Counted from the stretch's first letter, positions 1 through 9,495 are shown. The stretch is DNA of 64,000 nt from Vibrio pomeroyi (GCA_041879425.1 CP090854.1:2294001-2358000); one strand, 5' to 3'. The notes: generated by a model not told the origin, from the sequence alone. Numbers and translations are program-made.

Positions 1-2037
1 AGCTGGGAAGAGGCTTATGATGAAGTTGCTGGTACTATGCAGCGCCTTATCAAAGATTACGGTAACGACACTATCTACCTAAACTACGGTACAGGTACGC
101 TTGGTGGTACAGTAACTAAGTCTTGGCCACCAGCACAAACGCTGATTGCGCGTCTAATGAACCTAAGTGGTGGTTACCTAAACCATTACGGTGACTACTC
201 AACAGCGCAGATCGCGAAAGGCTTGAGCTACACCTACGGTGGTTGGGCAAACAACAACTCTTTCTCTGACTTAGAGAACACTAAGCTTAACATCCAATTT
301 GGTAACAACCCTGCTGAGACTCGTATGTCTGGCGGCGGTCTGATCCACCACTACGTAGAAAGCAAAAACAAATCAAACGCAAGAACGATAATCATCGATC
401 CACGCTACACCGATACTGCCGGTGGCCGTGAAGATCAGTGGATCCCAATTCGTCCTTCTACGGATGCTGCATTGGTTGCGGGTCTCGCACACGTGATGAT
501 CACTGAAGACCTAGTCGACCAACCGTTCCTAGACAAATACTGTGTCGGTTACGATGAGAAGACCCTTCCTGCATCAGCGCCTAAAAACAGTGACTACAAA
601 TCTTACATCCTAGGTTTAGGTGAAGATGGCGTAGAGAAGACACCAGAGTGGGCTTCTAAGATCACAGGCATTCCAGTTGATACTATCGTTAAGCTTGGCC
701 GTGAAATGGGCACAGCGAAACCGTGTGCTATCCACCAAGGTTGGGGGCTACAACGTACTGCGAACGGTGAGCTAGCTTGTCGTGCAATCGCAATGCTGTC
801 ACTACTCACTGGTTCTGTGGGTGTATCTGGCGGTTCAACAGGCGCTCGTGAGAGTGACATCAACATTCCGTTTGTTCGCTTCCCTACTGTGCCAAACCCA
901 GTTGAAACGTCTATTTCAATGTTTATGTGGACAGACGCAATTTACCGTCATCATGAAATGACCGACATCACTGATGGTGTTCGCGGTGCAGAGCGCCTTA
1001 AGAACCCAATCAAGATGATCTGGAACTACGCAGGTAACTGCATCATCAACCAGCACTCAGACATCAACAAGACACACGCGATTCTTCAAGATGAAAGTGC
1101 GTGTGAAATGATTGTCGTGGTTGATAACCATATGACTTCTTCTGCGAAGTACGCCGACATCATCCTGCCTGACTTAACCACATCTGAGCAAGACGACTGG
1201 TGTATGGATGGTAAAGCATCGAACATGCCTTACTTTATCTACGCACAAAAAGCGATTGAGCCTCAGTTTGAAGCGAAATCTATCTACGAGATGTGTACGC
1301 AACTTGCTAAGCGCATGGGCGTAGAAAAAGAGTTCACAGAAGGTCGTACTCAAGAGCAATGGATTGAGCACCTTTACGCGGAAACTCGTAAGAACGATCC
1401 AACACTGCCAACCTTCGAGGAGATGAAAGAGTTAGGTATCTACAAGCGTAGCTACGACCACCACTACATCGCTTACGAAGATTTCCGTAAAGACCCTGAA
1501 GCGAATCCACTGACTACTCCAAGTGGCAAGATCGAGATTTACTCAGAGCAACTGGCTGATATCGCGAAAACGTGGAAGCTGAAAGAAGACGAAGTGATTC
1601 ACCCACTTCCGATTTACGCGGATTCTTTTGAAGGTCATAACGATCCACTAGCAGAGAAGTACCCACTTCAGCTAACAGGCTTCCACTACAAGGCTCGTAC
1701 CCACTCAACTTACGGTAACGTTGCAGAGATCAAAGCTGCGGCACCGCAAGAGTTGTGGATCAACCCAATCGATGCGAAAGAACGTGGTATTGAAAGCGGC
1801 GACATGGTGAGTATTTTCAACGACCGTGGCGAAGTACATATTCCAGCGAAAGTGACACCAAGGATTCTTCCTCGAGTTGTCGCACTAGGCGAAGGTGCAT
1901 GGTACGCACCCGATGGTCAGAAGATCGACCATGCAGGCTCTATCAACGTGCTGACTACTCAGCGCCCGAGCCCACTTGCTAAGGGTAACCCTCAGCATAC
2001 AAACCTAGTTCAAATCAAAGCGCTAAAGAAAGCATAA
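1..2037 (+). CDS. dmsA: Anaerobic DMSO/TMAO-type reductase catalytic subunit A (5' truncated)
   Basis: This is the molybdopterin-bis-MGD catalytic subunit of a DmsABC-type terminal reductase, which reduces S- or N-oxides in the periplasm. The reading frame is open from base 1, so the N-terminal Tat signal and Fe-S region lie outside the window and about 678 residues are visible. The visible part has the central cofactor-binding region, including HQGWGLQRT followed by a Gly/Ser-rich turn. It also has the C-terminal molydopterin dinucleotide-binding beta-barrel, with LQLTGFHYKARTHSTYGN and the GDMVSIFNDRGE strand. Twelve bases separate it from the ferredoxin-like subunit. Selenate-reductase-like YnfE/F is a close alternative, since substrate cannot be read from sequence. 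Family assignment is secure. Confidence 0.9.
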   Translation, partial: SWEEAYDEVAGTMQRLIKDYGNDTIYLNYGTGTLGGTVTKSWPPAQTLIARLMNLSGGYLNHYGDYSTAQIAKGLSYTYGGWANNNSFSDLENTKLNIQFGNNPAETRMSGGGLIHHYVESKNKSNARTIIIDPRYTDTAGGREDQWIPIRPSTDAALVAGLAHVMITEDLVDQPFLDKYCVGYDEKTLPASAPKNSDYKSYILGLGEDGVEKTPEWASKITGIPVDTIVKLGREMGTAKPCAIHQGWGLQRTANGELACRAIAMLSLLTGSVGVSGGSTGARESDINIPFVRFPTVPNPVETSISMFMWTDAIYRHHEMTDITDGVRGAERLKNPIKMIWNYAGNCIINQHSDINKTHAILQDESACEMIVVVDNHMTSSAKYADIILPDLTTSEQDDWCMDGKASNMPYFIYAQKAIEPQFEAKSIYEMCTQLAKRMGVEKEFTEGRTQEQWIEHLYAETRKNDPTLPTFEEMKELGIYKRSYDHHYIAYEDFRKDPEANPLTTPSGKIEIYSEQLADIAKTWKLKEDEVIHPLPIYADSFEGHNDPLAEKYPLQLTGFHYKARTHSTYGNVAEIKAAAPQELWINPIDAKERGIESGDMVSIFNDRGEVHIPAKVTPRILPRVVALGEGAWYAPDGQKIDHAGSINVLTTQRPSPLAKGNPQHTNLVQIKALKKA

Positions 2038-2048
2038 GGTAGGTTGGA

Positions 2049-2669
2049 ATGAAACAATACGGCTTTTACATTGATTCAAGTAAATGCACGGGTTGTAAAA
2101 CCTGTCAGCTTGCTTGTAAAGATTATAACGATCTAGACATCAAAACGAACTACCGTCGCGTATACGAATACGCAGGTGGTGGCTTCACTCAAGATGGCGA
2201 TACTTGGGTTCAGAAAGATGTCTTTTCTTACTACCTATCTATCGCTTGCAACCACTGTACTAACCCTGCGTGTGTGAAAGTGTGTCCTTCGGGCGCAATG
2301 CACAAACGTGATGAAGACGGCTTGGTTGTGGTTGACGAGAGTGTGTGTATTGGTTGTCAGCACTGTAGCAATGCGTGTCCTTACGGCGCACCACAATACA
2401 ATGCTAAGAAAGGTCACATGACCAAATGCGATGGTTGTTACCAACGTGTTTCTGAAGGCAAACAGCCTATCTGTGTTGAGTCTTGCCCACTTCGTGCATT
2501 GGAGTTTGGTGAAATCAATACACTTCGCGAGAAGTACGGTTCTGGTGCAGATGTGGCGCCACTGCCATCTTCAACCGAAACGCTGCCAAACATCGTGATT
2601 AAGTTGAACAAAAACGCGAAGCCGACTGGAGATACCAGTGGTCACCTAGCAAACCCGAAGGAGGTGTAA
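2049..2669 (+). CDS. dmsB: DmsB-type four-cluster [4Fe-4S] electron-transfer subunit
   Basis: This 206-residue ferredoxin-like subunit carries electrons from the membrane anchor to the molybdenum subunit. Four cysteine groups are visible: CTGCKTCQLAC near residue 14, CNHCTNPACVKVCP near 68, CIGCQHCSNACP near 101, and a split group CDGC...CVESCP near 127-145. This is the arrangement of DmsB/NrfC-type proteins with four [4Fe-4S] clusters. A Shine-Dalgarno-like AGGTTGGA precedes the ATG. Its 3' end carries the ribosome site for the next gene (AAGGAGGTG), so the two are translationally close. It lies between A and C subunits in the usual operon order. Confidence 0.95.
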   Translation: MKQYGFYIDSSKCTGCKTCQLACKDYNDLDIKTNYRRVYEYAGGGFTQDGDTWVQKDVFSYYLSIACNHCTNPACVKVCPSGAMHKRDEDGLVVVDESVCIGCQHCSNACPYGAPQYNAKKGHMTKCDGCYQRVSEGKQPICVESCPLRALEFGEINTLREKYGSGADVAPLPSSTETLPNIVIKLNKNAKPTGDTSGHLANPKEV

Positions 2670-2670
2670 G

Positions 2671-3516
2671 ATGATTTTTCATGAGTGGTCTTTGATCTTC
2701 TTTACGGTACTGGCTCAAACTGCCGTAGGTGGTTACTTACTTATTGGTGCTCGTGCACTGGTACTTGGTCATGACGAAGAGAAACTAAACAGCTACAAGG
2801 TTCCAATGTTCATTCTGTGGGCATTAATGGGTCTTGGTTTTATGTTCTCGACAACGCACCTAGGTTCTCCACTGCGCGCATTTAATGCCTTTAACCAATT
2901 AGGTTCTGCTTGGTTGTCTAACGAAGTGTTCTTCGGCGCGGCATTCTTCGCAGTAGGCGGCCTACAGTGGCTACTGTCTGTAGTTAAAAAAGGTGGCGTG
3001 GCTATCCAGAAAGCACTGATGGTCGGCGCTATGGTGCTGGGTGTTATCTTCATGTACGCGATGATCAACGTATACATGATCAACACAGTACCTACATGGG
3101 ACAACATCTACACACCACTGAGCTTCATCATGACGATGGTTGTGGGTGGCTTGCTGCTGTCTCAGTTCGTGATTGTGTTCGCAAACGACAGCCGCTTTAC
3201 GGTTGACCGTAATATCACCATGCTGGCTGTGATTGCGGTTGCGATCAGCTTACTTGTGACAGTAGGCAAACTGAACCTAATCGGTGACATCCAAACTTCA
3301 GCAGCAAAAGCCTCTGAGTTGGTTGACGGTTTAGGCAGCTATGTGATTCTTCAAGTTGCATTACTGATGGCAAGCTTACTGATTTGGATTCTACCTATGC
3401 TAAACAAAGCAAAAGTGAACCCAGTAAACCTAGGCCTAGCATTGGTACTGTTCTTAGCTTCAGAATTAATTGGCCGTGGCTTGTTCTACAGCCTACACAT
3501 GACAAGCGGTTTGTAA
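2671..3516 (+). CDS. dmsC: DmsC-type membrane anchor subunit
   Basis: This 281-residue integral membrane protein has about eight hydrophobic helices. It anchors DmsAB and oxidises menaquinol. It starts two bases after the dmsB stop, behind a strong AAGGAGGTG. The N-terminus (MIFHEWSLIFFTVLAQTAVG) and the motif FSTTHLGSPLRAFNA match the DmsC family, where an early glutamate and a histidine take part in quinol binding. It is the last gene of the operon and is followed by a strong terminator. DmsC sequences diverge fast, so subtype and substrate remain open, but its role as anchor is well supported by context. Confidence 0.92.
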   Translation: MIFHEWSLIFFTVLAQTAVGGYLLIGARALVLGHDEEKLNSYKVPMFILWALMGLGFMFSTTHLGSPLRAFNAFNQLGSAWLSNEVFFGAAFFAVGGLQWLLSVVKKGGVAIQKALMVGAMVLGVIFMYAMINVYMINTVPTWDNIYTPLSFIMTMVVGGLLLSQFVIVFANDSRFTVDRNITMLAVIAVAISLLVTVGKLNLIGDIQTSAAKASELVDGLGSYVILQVALLMASLLIWILPMLNKAKVNPVNLGLALVLFLASELIGRGLFYSLHMTSGL

Positions 3517-3590
3517 TCACTTACTCAGTTTAAGTGCTAGCTACAAAGCTATTCGCCACTTGTTGGCTTATCTAGAAGGCTAGATAAACA

Positions 3591-3627
3591 AAAGGCCCCA
3601 CAACCATATGGATGTGGGGCCTTTTTA
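3591..3627 (+). terminator. Rho-independent terminator of dmsABC
   Basis: AAAGGCCCCACA pairs with TGTGGGGCCTTT across a nine-base loop and is followed by a T run. The A run on the left arm makes it potentially bidirectional, so it may also stop transcripts of the convergent CinA-like gene. Confidence 0.93.
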
Positions 3628-3695
3628 TTTGTTCTGTTTTAACCTTAGTTCAAGAGGTCTTGACTCAAGAAAACTTGGTTAACGACAAGAGCTGC

Positions 3696-4934
3696 TTACT
3701 TGATGATCGCTGAAGGGATAAACATATCCTTCACGCGTTTTAGTGAAGAATAGTCACCAAACATAGGTTTGCTATCTAAGTGTCTTCTCAGCATATCCGC
3801 CGCAACAGTTTTGATAATGGTACGTGCATCTTCACGATTGTATTGGCGATAGAACTCTAGCACTTGTCCCCACTCACCCGCTTCGCTCGATAGCGCAATA
3901 CTGAATGTATTGCCGTCTAACTTACCCGTCACCAAGGCCAATTCCGTACCGCACTTTTCTCTGGTTGCACCCGCCAAGGCAAAAGTCGCCGCTAATGGAT
4001 CGCTCTTTTCGAGTTCACTCTCTTTTGGTTCAGCCATTACCCATGAGTGACCAAAGCAATCTTCAACCTGCTCATTCGATTGCAACCAAGCCGAAAGCGC
4101 ACCTTTGGTCGACACTTCAGATACAGACAAGGTTTTCTCTCTCTCTGCCATGATATGGCCAATATGATCAATCATCGGCTCATCAACACTGACTACGTTG
4201 CTCTCTAACAGCTTGTAGACCATTTGTAGCAGTTTGACGCGCGTTTCTAAGCCAGACTTAGGCCCAAATAGTTTCACCTCAATGAACGGCAGATAAGAGC
4301 GATAGCCTAACTCATAGCCTTCAGGCAGTTTTAATTGGTCTAATACATCCGAGATACCTGACTCAGATAAGCCAAACGTAAACAAGCGACTGCATTCTGA
4401 AGCAACCACTTGAGGATACGTGCGTGACAAATCAGGTAGGATTTCAAAGGTCACCATGCGCTTGAATTCACTCGGTACACCCGGCGTGAAGTAGAAAGTC
4501 GCATCGTTGATTTTCAGCTTAAAGCCACATGCGGTGCCAACAGGGTTATCGACAATCTCAGAGCTTGCTGGCAGCAAGGCTTGCTTAAGGTTGCTGTCAG
4601 GCATCGGCATACCGCGTCCTGAGAACATCTCTTCCATACGAGCCAGCCATTCAGGGAACATGACTAACTTTTGCTCGGAAGCAGCGGCAGCGGCGGCAGC
4701 ACTCATGTCATCGGTTGTCGGCCCTAAACCACCATTGACGATAACCACATCATAGTTAAAGCTCAGCATCAGCAGTTCTTCAACCAGAGCACTCATTTGG
4801 TCACCCACAGTGGAGCGTTTCGCAAGAGCAAAACCGTGCTGATAAAACTCACCAGACATCCAAGCTGCGTTTGTGTCTACAATGTCTCCGTGAAGAACTT
4901 CTTCACCTGTGCTTAACATTGCGATTTTCGTCAT
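3696..4934 (-). CDS. CinA/YfaY-like protein (nicotinamide-nucleotide amidase-related)
   Basis: The chosen ATG at 4934 gives 412 residues beginning MTKIAMLSTGEEVL, with AAGGGA a few bases upstream. In-frame codons up to 4970 lack family similarity. The N-terminal ~170 residues form a MoCF-biosynthesis (MoaB/MogA-like) fold with GDIVDTNAAWMSGEF and VNGGLGPTTDDMSAAAA. The C-terminal part resembles a degenerate CinA amidase domain. The length and architecture match YfaY of enterobacteria. CinA-family proteins deamidate NMN or hydrolyse ADP-ribose, but YfaY-type members lack proven activity, so the enzyme function is open. The gene is monocistronic and convergent with dmsABC. Confidence 0.85.
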   Translation of the reverse strand: MTKIAMLSTGEEVLHGDIVDTNAAWMSGEFYQHGFALAKRSTVGDQMSALVEELLMLSFNYDVVIVNGGLGPTTDDMSAAAAAAASEQKLVMFPEWLARMEEMFSGRGMPMPDSNLKQALLPASSEIVDNPVGTACGFKLKINDATFYFTPGVPSEFKRMVTFEILPDLSRTYPQVVASECSRLFTFGLSESGISDVLDQLKLPEGYELGYRSYLPFIEVKLFGPKSGLETRVKLLQMVYKLLESNVVSVDEPMIDHIGHIMAEREKTLSVSEVSTKGALSAWLQSNEQVEDCFGHSWVMAEPKESELEKSDPLAATFALAGATREKCGTELALVTGKLDGNTFSIALSSEAGEWGQVLEFYRQYNREDARTIIKTVAADMLRRHLDSKPMFGDYSSLKRVKDMFIPSAIIK

Positions 4935-5143
4935 ATTTCTATCCCTTGTGGTCATAAAAAGACACTGCATTATTCATAAACTGGTCTATGGTTGAATTTG
5001 AGACATTTCAGCTTTTCACAAATATTAATAATGTTAAATCTAAGGTTTTCTTAGGAAAAGCGACAAATTATTAGTTCCCTAAATCAGGCGTTTAATAGAT
5101 AATTGTGACTCTGATCAATTCTTAACTTCTCATGGAGACCCTT

Positions 5144-6052
5144 GTGGCCAAATCACCGTTACTAGCAAAGGTTACTGCTGCATTTTCAATGCTAATGTCA
5201 GTTAACTCGGTTGCAAGCCAATACGACTTCGACCAGCCAATCAACCTTTCTTATTCGGATGAATGTGCTCAAGATTACTGTGTTAATGATAGCTTGTACA
5301 CCTACAAGCCTAATACCAATTACGCACTGAGCGAATCAAGTGACGAGTACGACTTCTCAATTCAACAACCAAAACACATGTTGGTGAGCCAAGAGAAGGA
5401 TTGGGACTACCTAATGGGCCAAACCTACACCATTTTGGGCTTAAGTGTCGCTACGGTGGGTTTGATGACTCTACTCCCTGAAAGTATCACTAAGTGGGAT
5501 GATGACCAACGTGACATCAGTTCATTAGGTAAAAAGTGGAAGGATAACGTGTCTGATGGCCCAGTATGGGACCGAGATGAACACTTCCTAAACTACGTAA
5601 TGCACCCATATTTTGGTGGTGTTTACTACACCGCAGCTCGACACGCAGGTTACGATGAGTTTGAGTCTTTCTTATACTCTTGGACTATGTCGACGTTCTT
5701 CTGGGAATACGGCGTAGAAGCGTTTGCTGAAGTACCATCATGGCAAGATCTGTTCATCACTCCATTCTTCGGTGCGGTTGTTGGTGAAATGATGCTAGAA
5801 GCAGAGCAAGACATCATTGCTTCAGGCGGCGAAGTGATGGGCTCTCAAACCATGGGTGATGTGTCTCTATTTTTCCTAAACCCTGTTGGACACATTCACT
5901 ACTGGGTAAGTGATGCTTGGGGCGGTGACGCAGAAGTTAATCTGAATACTAACCCTTGGTGGGATAACCAAGACGCCGCTCGATTCGCATACGATGCTGG
6001 CGCACCCTACGATTCTCAGTTTGTTGGTATGAACTTTAAAGTAACCTTCTAA
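5144..6052 (+). CDS. DUF3943 family envelope protein
   Basis: The protein has about 302 residues if it starts at GTG 5144, which has GGAGA six bases upstream. An in-frame ATG at 5132 lies inside that ribosome site, so GTG is favoured. The N-terminus looks like a signal peptide (LLAKVTAAFSMLMSVNSVAS). The rest contains the DUF3943 core: HFLNYVMHPYFGGVYYTAAR, then ESFLYSWTMSTFFWEYGVEAF and SWQDLFITPFFGAVVGE. Several hydrophobic, Trp/Tyr-rich stretches suggest an envelope or lipid-facing protein. Function is unknown. It is alone, with its own terminator, between cinA-like and gcvR-like genes. Confidence 0.85.
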   Translation: MAKSPLLAKVTAAFSMLMSVNSVASQYDFDQPINLSYSDECAQDYCVNDSLYTYKPNTNYALSESSDEYDFSIQQPKHMLVSQEKDWDYLMGQTYTILGLSVATVGLMTLLPESITKWDDDQRDISSLGKKWKDNVSDGPVWDRDEHFLNYVMHPYFGGVYYTAARHAGYDEFESFLYSWTMSTFFWEYGVEAFAEVPSWQDLFITPFFGAVVGEMMLEAEQDIIASGGEVMGSQTMGDVSLFFLNPVGHIHYWVSDAWGGDAEVNLNTNPWWDNQDAARFAYDAGAPYDSQFVGMNFKVTF

Positions 6053-6094
6053 TACAGCAACCTAATTACTTTCGTAAAAACAAAACTCTTCTAA

Positions 6095-6120
6095 AAAGCG
6101 GCTCTCTAGCCGCTTTTTTT
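6095..6120 (+). terminator. Terminator after the DUF3943 gene
   Basis: AGCGGCT pairs perfectly with AGCCGCT around a four-base loop, followed by seven T. A short A run precedes it. Confidence 0.92.
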
Positions 6121-6284
6121 GTGCCCTACTCTTCATTCTCTTTTTTTGCATCACAGCTTAGTTTCAAAAATTGACACAGGTCAAACATTGTTCGATGTAA
6201 CCTTCTACACTGAAATTAAAGAACTTTATCGCGTGATATCAAACATTTAATTAGCAACGATTTATTGAGACTTTGGGGGCTGAT

Positions 6285-6797
6285 ATGAACAGTACATTTA
6301 TCGTAAACTTTATCGGAAAAGCATCACCAGCAACAATCAAACAACTTGCTGCGGTTACTCACGAAAACGACGGAAAATGGCTCATCAGTAAAGTGAATTT
6401 TATTGAAGACCAAGTCGCAGGCGTACTCAAGGTTCAACTTCCAGCCATCAACGAATCGATTGTTAAAGAGGCCTTCAGCGCTAATCCTGATCTGATCGTG
6501 CAGTTTGTTGATTCAGACCATTCGCACAATGTGCAAGACACAATCCATCACCTAAGACTCGACTCAAACGACCGAGCAGGTATCGTTAATGAAGTAACTC
6601 ATGTGCTGGATAGACAAGGTATCAGCATTCTCGATATGGACTGTCACCGAGTCTTTATCGCAGGTGGCGGTGGTGTAAGCTCAAGCCTATTCACTTCTAA
6701 AATAGCGGTTAAGCTACCAATCGAAGTTCAAATTGATGATGTGGTCAATGAACTAGAAACTCTCAGTGAAGATACTCGTGTGATGATTGAGGGCTAG
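6285..6797 (+). CDS. ACT-domain protein of the GcvR family
   Basis: Starting at ATG 6285, just after GGGGG, the protein has 170 residues. A TTG four codons upstream is inside the ribosome site and is less likely. There are two ACT-like halves, and the second is clearest (LDSNDRAGIVNEVTHVLDRQGISILDMD). This is the layout of GcvR, the accessory repressor that binds GcvA and senses glycine. A Gly-rich loop, FIAGGGGVSSSLFTS, replaces the usual ACT loop in the second half. No gcv genes are nearby, so glycine control is inferred only from the family. An alternative is an uncharacterised GcvR paralogue. Confidence 0.75.
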   Translation: MNSTFIVNFIGKASPATIKQLAAVTHENDGKWLISKVNFIEDQVAGVLKVQLPAINESIVKEAFSANPDLIVQFVDSDHSHNVQDTIHHLRLDSNDRAGIVNEVTHVLDRQGISILDMDCHRVFIAGGGGVSSSLFTSKIAVKLPIEVQIDDVVNELETLSEDTRVMIEG

Positions 6798-6837
6798 TGG
6801 TTAGTTCTTAACGACACAAACTAAACGTTATCTAAAA

Positions 6838-6871
6838 ACAAAAAGAGCAGCTCATCCGCTGCTCTTTTTAT
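6838..6871. terminator. Bidirectional terminator between gcvR-like gene and nspC
   Basis: AAAGAGCAGC and GCTGCTCTTT form a ten-base stem around a short loop, with A and T runs on the two sides. It can serve the plus-strand gcvR-like gene and the convergent nspC. Confidence 0.93.
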
Positions 6872-6892
6872 TTTTCTGAACAATAAAGTCCG

Positions 6893-8026
6893 TTATTTAA
6901 CTGACCATTGTGACAATGAACGTTTGAAGTCTTCATAGCCAAACTCATTCAGTTTTTGAACGTCGCCATTGCTGCGCTCGCAGTAGATTGAGGGCATTTT
7001 AAGGCCATTGAACCAGTTCAGTTTCACCATGGTATAGCCTGCGCTGTCCAACAAGTGAAGTTTTTGACCAATCTTTAGTGGCTCATCAAAGCTCGCTTCA
7101 CAGAACTGATCCCCCGCCAAGCATGAACATGAGCCAATCACATAGTTATGGCTACCACTTTCGGACGCTTCTAATACCGATGCTGGTTCATTATAGATAA
7201 GCGTATCAAGACGGTGTGCCTCGGTTGCAGAATCGACAATTGCCGTTTTCTTCACGTTCTCAACAATATCTACCACTGTCACAACCAAGTCTGTTGTTTT
7301 AGTGATGATGGCTTCGCCCGGCTCAAGGTACATCTGCACGCCGTGCTTTTCAGAGAAGGCTTTTAGCGCAAGGCCCAGTTTCTCTATGTCATAGCCAGGC
7401 CATGTGAAGAACACACCGCCGCCCATGCTCACCCAGTCTAACTTATCTAGGTGCTCACCAAACTGTTCTGAGATTGAATCAAGCAAACCAATAAAGGCAT
7501 CGACGTCTTTGTTCTCACAGTTCATATGGAACATCACGCCACTAATCTCGTCGAAGATCTCTGGCTTAATGTGGTCAGCTTGAACACCTAAACGAGAAAA
7601 TTGACGCGCAGGGTTTGCTAAGTCTTGTCCTGCGTAGCTTACACCCGGATTTAGACGTAAACCCAGCGACGCTTTACCTTCAACAATATGACGGTACGCT
7701 TCGAATTGGCTTTGCGAGTTGAAGATCATCTTGTCGCAAATATCCGCGACTTCTTTCACGTCATCTTCGCTGTAACCCACACTGTAAGCGTGCGTTTCGC
7801 CGCCAAAGGTTTCGTGACCAAGTTTCACTTCGTATGGACCAGAGCTTGTCGTGCCATCGAGGTAAGGCTTGATGATGTCAAACACGCCCCATGTAGAGAA
7901 ACACTTCAGTGCCAATACCAGCTTCACACCTGAAATTTCTTTCAGCTGCTTGGCTTTCTCTAAGTTCGCAATCAACTTGTCTTCGTTGATCATGAAATAA
8001 GGCGTTTTTAGTTCGTTGTTTTGCAT
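6893..8026 (-). CDS. nspC: Carboxynorspermidine decarboxylase
   Basis: NspC is a PLP enzyme with an alanine-racemase-like barrel that decarboxylates carboxynorspermidine to norspermidine, the last step of the Vibrio pathway. The 377-residue length is standard. The PLP lysine is visible as K41 in [12 protein letters not shown]. The [12 protein letters not shown] phosphate-binding region, the YLEPGEAI stretch and the C-terminal GSCSCLAGD with its conserved cysteine are also present. GAGG lies upstream of the ATG. It is the third gene of the norspermidine operon. A 210-base spacer with a hairpin separates it from the dehydrogenase gene. Norspermidine affects biofilm formation in vibrios, according to published work on the family. 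Confidence 0.97.
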   Translation of the reverse strand: MQNNELKTPYFMINEDKLIANLEKAKQLKEISGVKLVLALKCFSTWGVFDIIKPYLDGTTSSGPYEVKLGHETFGGETHAYSVGYSEDDVKEVADICDKMIFNSQSQFEAYRHIVEGKASLGLRLNPGVSYAGQDLANPARQFSRLGVQADHIKPEIFDEISGVMFHMNCENKDVDAFIGLLDSISEQFGEHLDKLDWVSMGGGVFFTWPGYDIEKLGLALKAFSEKHGVQMYLEPGEAIITKTTDLVVTVVDIVENVKKTAIVDSATEAHRLDTLIYNEPASVLEASESGSHNYVIGSCSCLAGDQFCEASFDEPLKIGQKLHLLDSAGYTMVKLNWFNGLKMPSIYCERSNGDVQKLNEFGYEDFKRSLSQWSVK

Positions 8027-8075
8027 GTTAATACCTCGCGGCCCTCGAGTTCACGAAGGCACATGATAATCGAAC

Positions 8076-8100
8076 AAAGCCGACGCAACAGCATCGGCTT
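8076..8100 (-). terminator. Hairpin in the nspC leader, possible attenuator
   Basis: On the minus strand, AAGCCGATGC pairs with GCGTCGGCTT (one G-T pair) around a short loop, followed by TTTGTT. It lies between the dehydrogenase gene and nspC, inside a probable operon, so it would only partly stop transcription or protect a processed end. The role is inferred. Confidence 0.5.
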
Positions 8101-8236
8101 GTAATTATATGTTCTCGTCATTCCGACGACTTTGGGTTGAATTCGCAGAACTTTACCCTTGTAGCTAGGACATCGCGCGGAGTTTACGAATGTAAATGAG
8201 CACGATGAACAACGCAACGAGGGCAAAGAGCCAGAA

Positions 8237-9487
8237 TTACTTCAAAGTATGGATTAGAGGTAGACCTTGACCTGGCTCTAGCTCTTGAACGTGCCAATCT
8301 AGACCGATTTCTGGCATCGTTGCTAGGAACGGGTCTGGGTTTAGCTGTTCCATGTTGAACACGCCTTTGTCAGCCCATTCGCCACGGAAGAACTGAAGTG
8401 CAGCCGTAATAGCTGGAACACCTGTTGTGTAAGAGATAGCTTGGTGTTCTACGTCTTCGTAAGCCACTTCGTGGTCTGCGTTATTGTAGATGAACACGCT
8501 GCGCTCTTTACCGTCTTTCTTACCTTGAACCCAAGTACCGATACACGTTAAACCTGTGTAACCCGGAGCCAAAGATGTTGGGTCTGGCAGTAGCGCTTTA
8601 AGAACGTGTAGAGGCTGAACCACAGTGCCGTCATGCAGTGTTAGCGGATCTGGGCTAAGAAGGCCGATATCACGCATGCAGTTGAAGTAGTTCAGGTAAG
8701 CATCACCAAAGCCCATCCAGAATTCGATACGCTTAGCTGGGATGAATTCCTTCATTGAACGAACTTCATCGTGCGCCATTGAGTAAACTTTGTGAGAACC
8801 ACAGTTAGGGAAATCAAACTCAAGCATACGAGAGTGACAAGGTACTTGTTTCCACTCTTCATTTTCCCAGTAGAAAGAATCGCCTTGAATCTCAAGCATG
8901 TTCGTTTCTGGGTCAAAGTTAGTCGCAAACTTCTTACCGTGATCGCCAGCGTTTACGTCCATTACGTCGATCGTATCGATCTCATCGAACAGGTGCTTAA
9001 CCGCGTGCGCTGCAAATACTGAAACCACACCTGGATCGAAACCCGCACCAAGAATACCTGTGATGCCTGCCTCAGCAAACTTCTCACGGTAGCCCCACTG
9101 CCAATCGTAAGCTTGTGGTACTTGTTGGCCTTCAGAACACAGGTCAACCGCTACTGATGTATCTAGGTAAGATACTTTTGCTTGGTAACACGCTTCCATG
9201 ATCGCCATGTTTACCCAAGGAGGACCAGCGTTGATGACTAGGTCTGGTTTCACTTCGTTAATCAGAGCAACAAGTGCATCAACATCGTCAGCGTTTACAG
9301 CGCGAGCTTCTAGTTTTTTAGTTGAATCTTTAAGGTTGTTTTTACCTTTGATTGATTCGATGATTTTTTCACACTTCGCGATTGTGCGAGAAGCGATTGT
9401 GATATCACCCAGTACTTCGTTATTTTGTGCTGCTTTATGTGCAACAACCCAACCAACGCCGCCTGCACCAATTTGTAGAATAGCCAT
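8237..9487 (-). CDS. Carboxynorspermidine dehydrogenase/synthase (saccharopine dehydrogenase-like)
   Basis: This 416-residue NADPH-dependent enzyme condenses L-aspartate beta-semialdehyde with diaminopropane to give carboxynorspermidine. The Rossmann motif QIGAGGVGWVVAHKAA sits at residues 5-20. Further saccharopine-dehydrogenase-family segments follow, including VINAGPPWVNMAIMEAC and GITGILGAGFDPGVVSVFA. It starts eight bases after the upstream fused gene ends, so the two are cotranscribed, and nspC follows. The gene order (DABA aminotransferase/decarboxylase, this gene, nspC) is the known Vibrio norspermidine cluster and separates it from lysine-pathway relatives. Confidence 0.95.
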   Translation of the reverse strand: MAILQIGAGGVGWVVAHKAAQNNEVLGDITIASRTIAKCEKIIESIKGKNNLKDSTKKLEARAVNADDVDALVALINEVKPDLVINAGPPWVNMAIMEACYQAKVSYLDTSVAVDLCSEGQQVPQAYDWQWGYREKFAEAGITGILGAGFDPGVVSVFAAHAVKHLFDEIDTIDVMDVNAGDHGKKFATNFDPETNMLEIQGDSFYWENEEWKQVPCHSRMLEFDFPNCGSHKVYSMAHDEVRSMKEFIPAKRIEFWMGFGDAYLNYFNCMRDIGLLSPDPLTLHDGTVVQPLHVLKALLPDPTSLAPGYTGLTCIGTWVQGKKDGKERSVFIYNNADHEVAYEDVEHQAISYTTGVPAITAALQFFRGEWADKGVFNMEQLNPDPFLATMPEIGLDWHVQELEPGQGLPLIHTLK

Positions 9488-9495
9488 AGTATTAA

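Noticed and set aside
5100..5125. CRP-like half site TGTGA-N6-TCAAT before the DUF3943 gene
   Set aside because: Only one half matches the consensus well; too weak to call.
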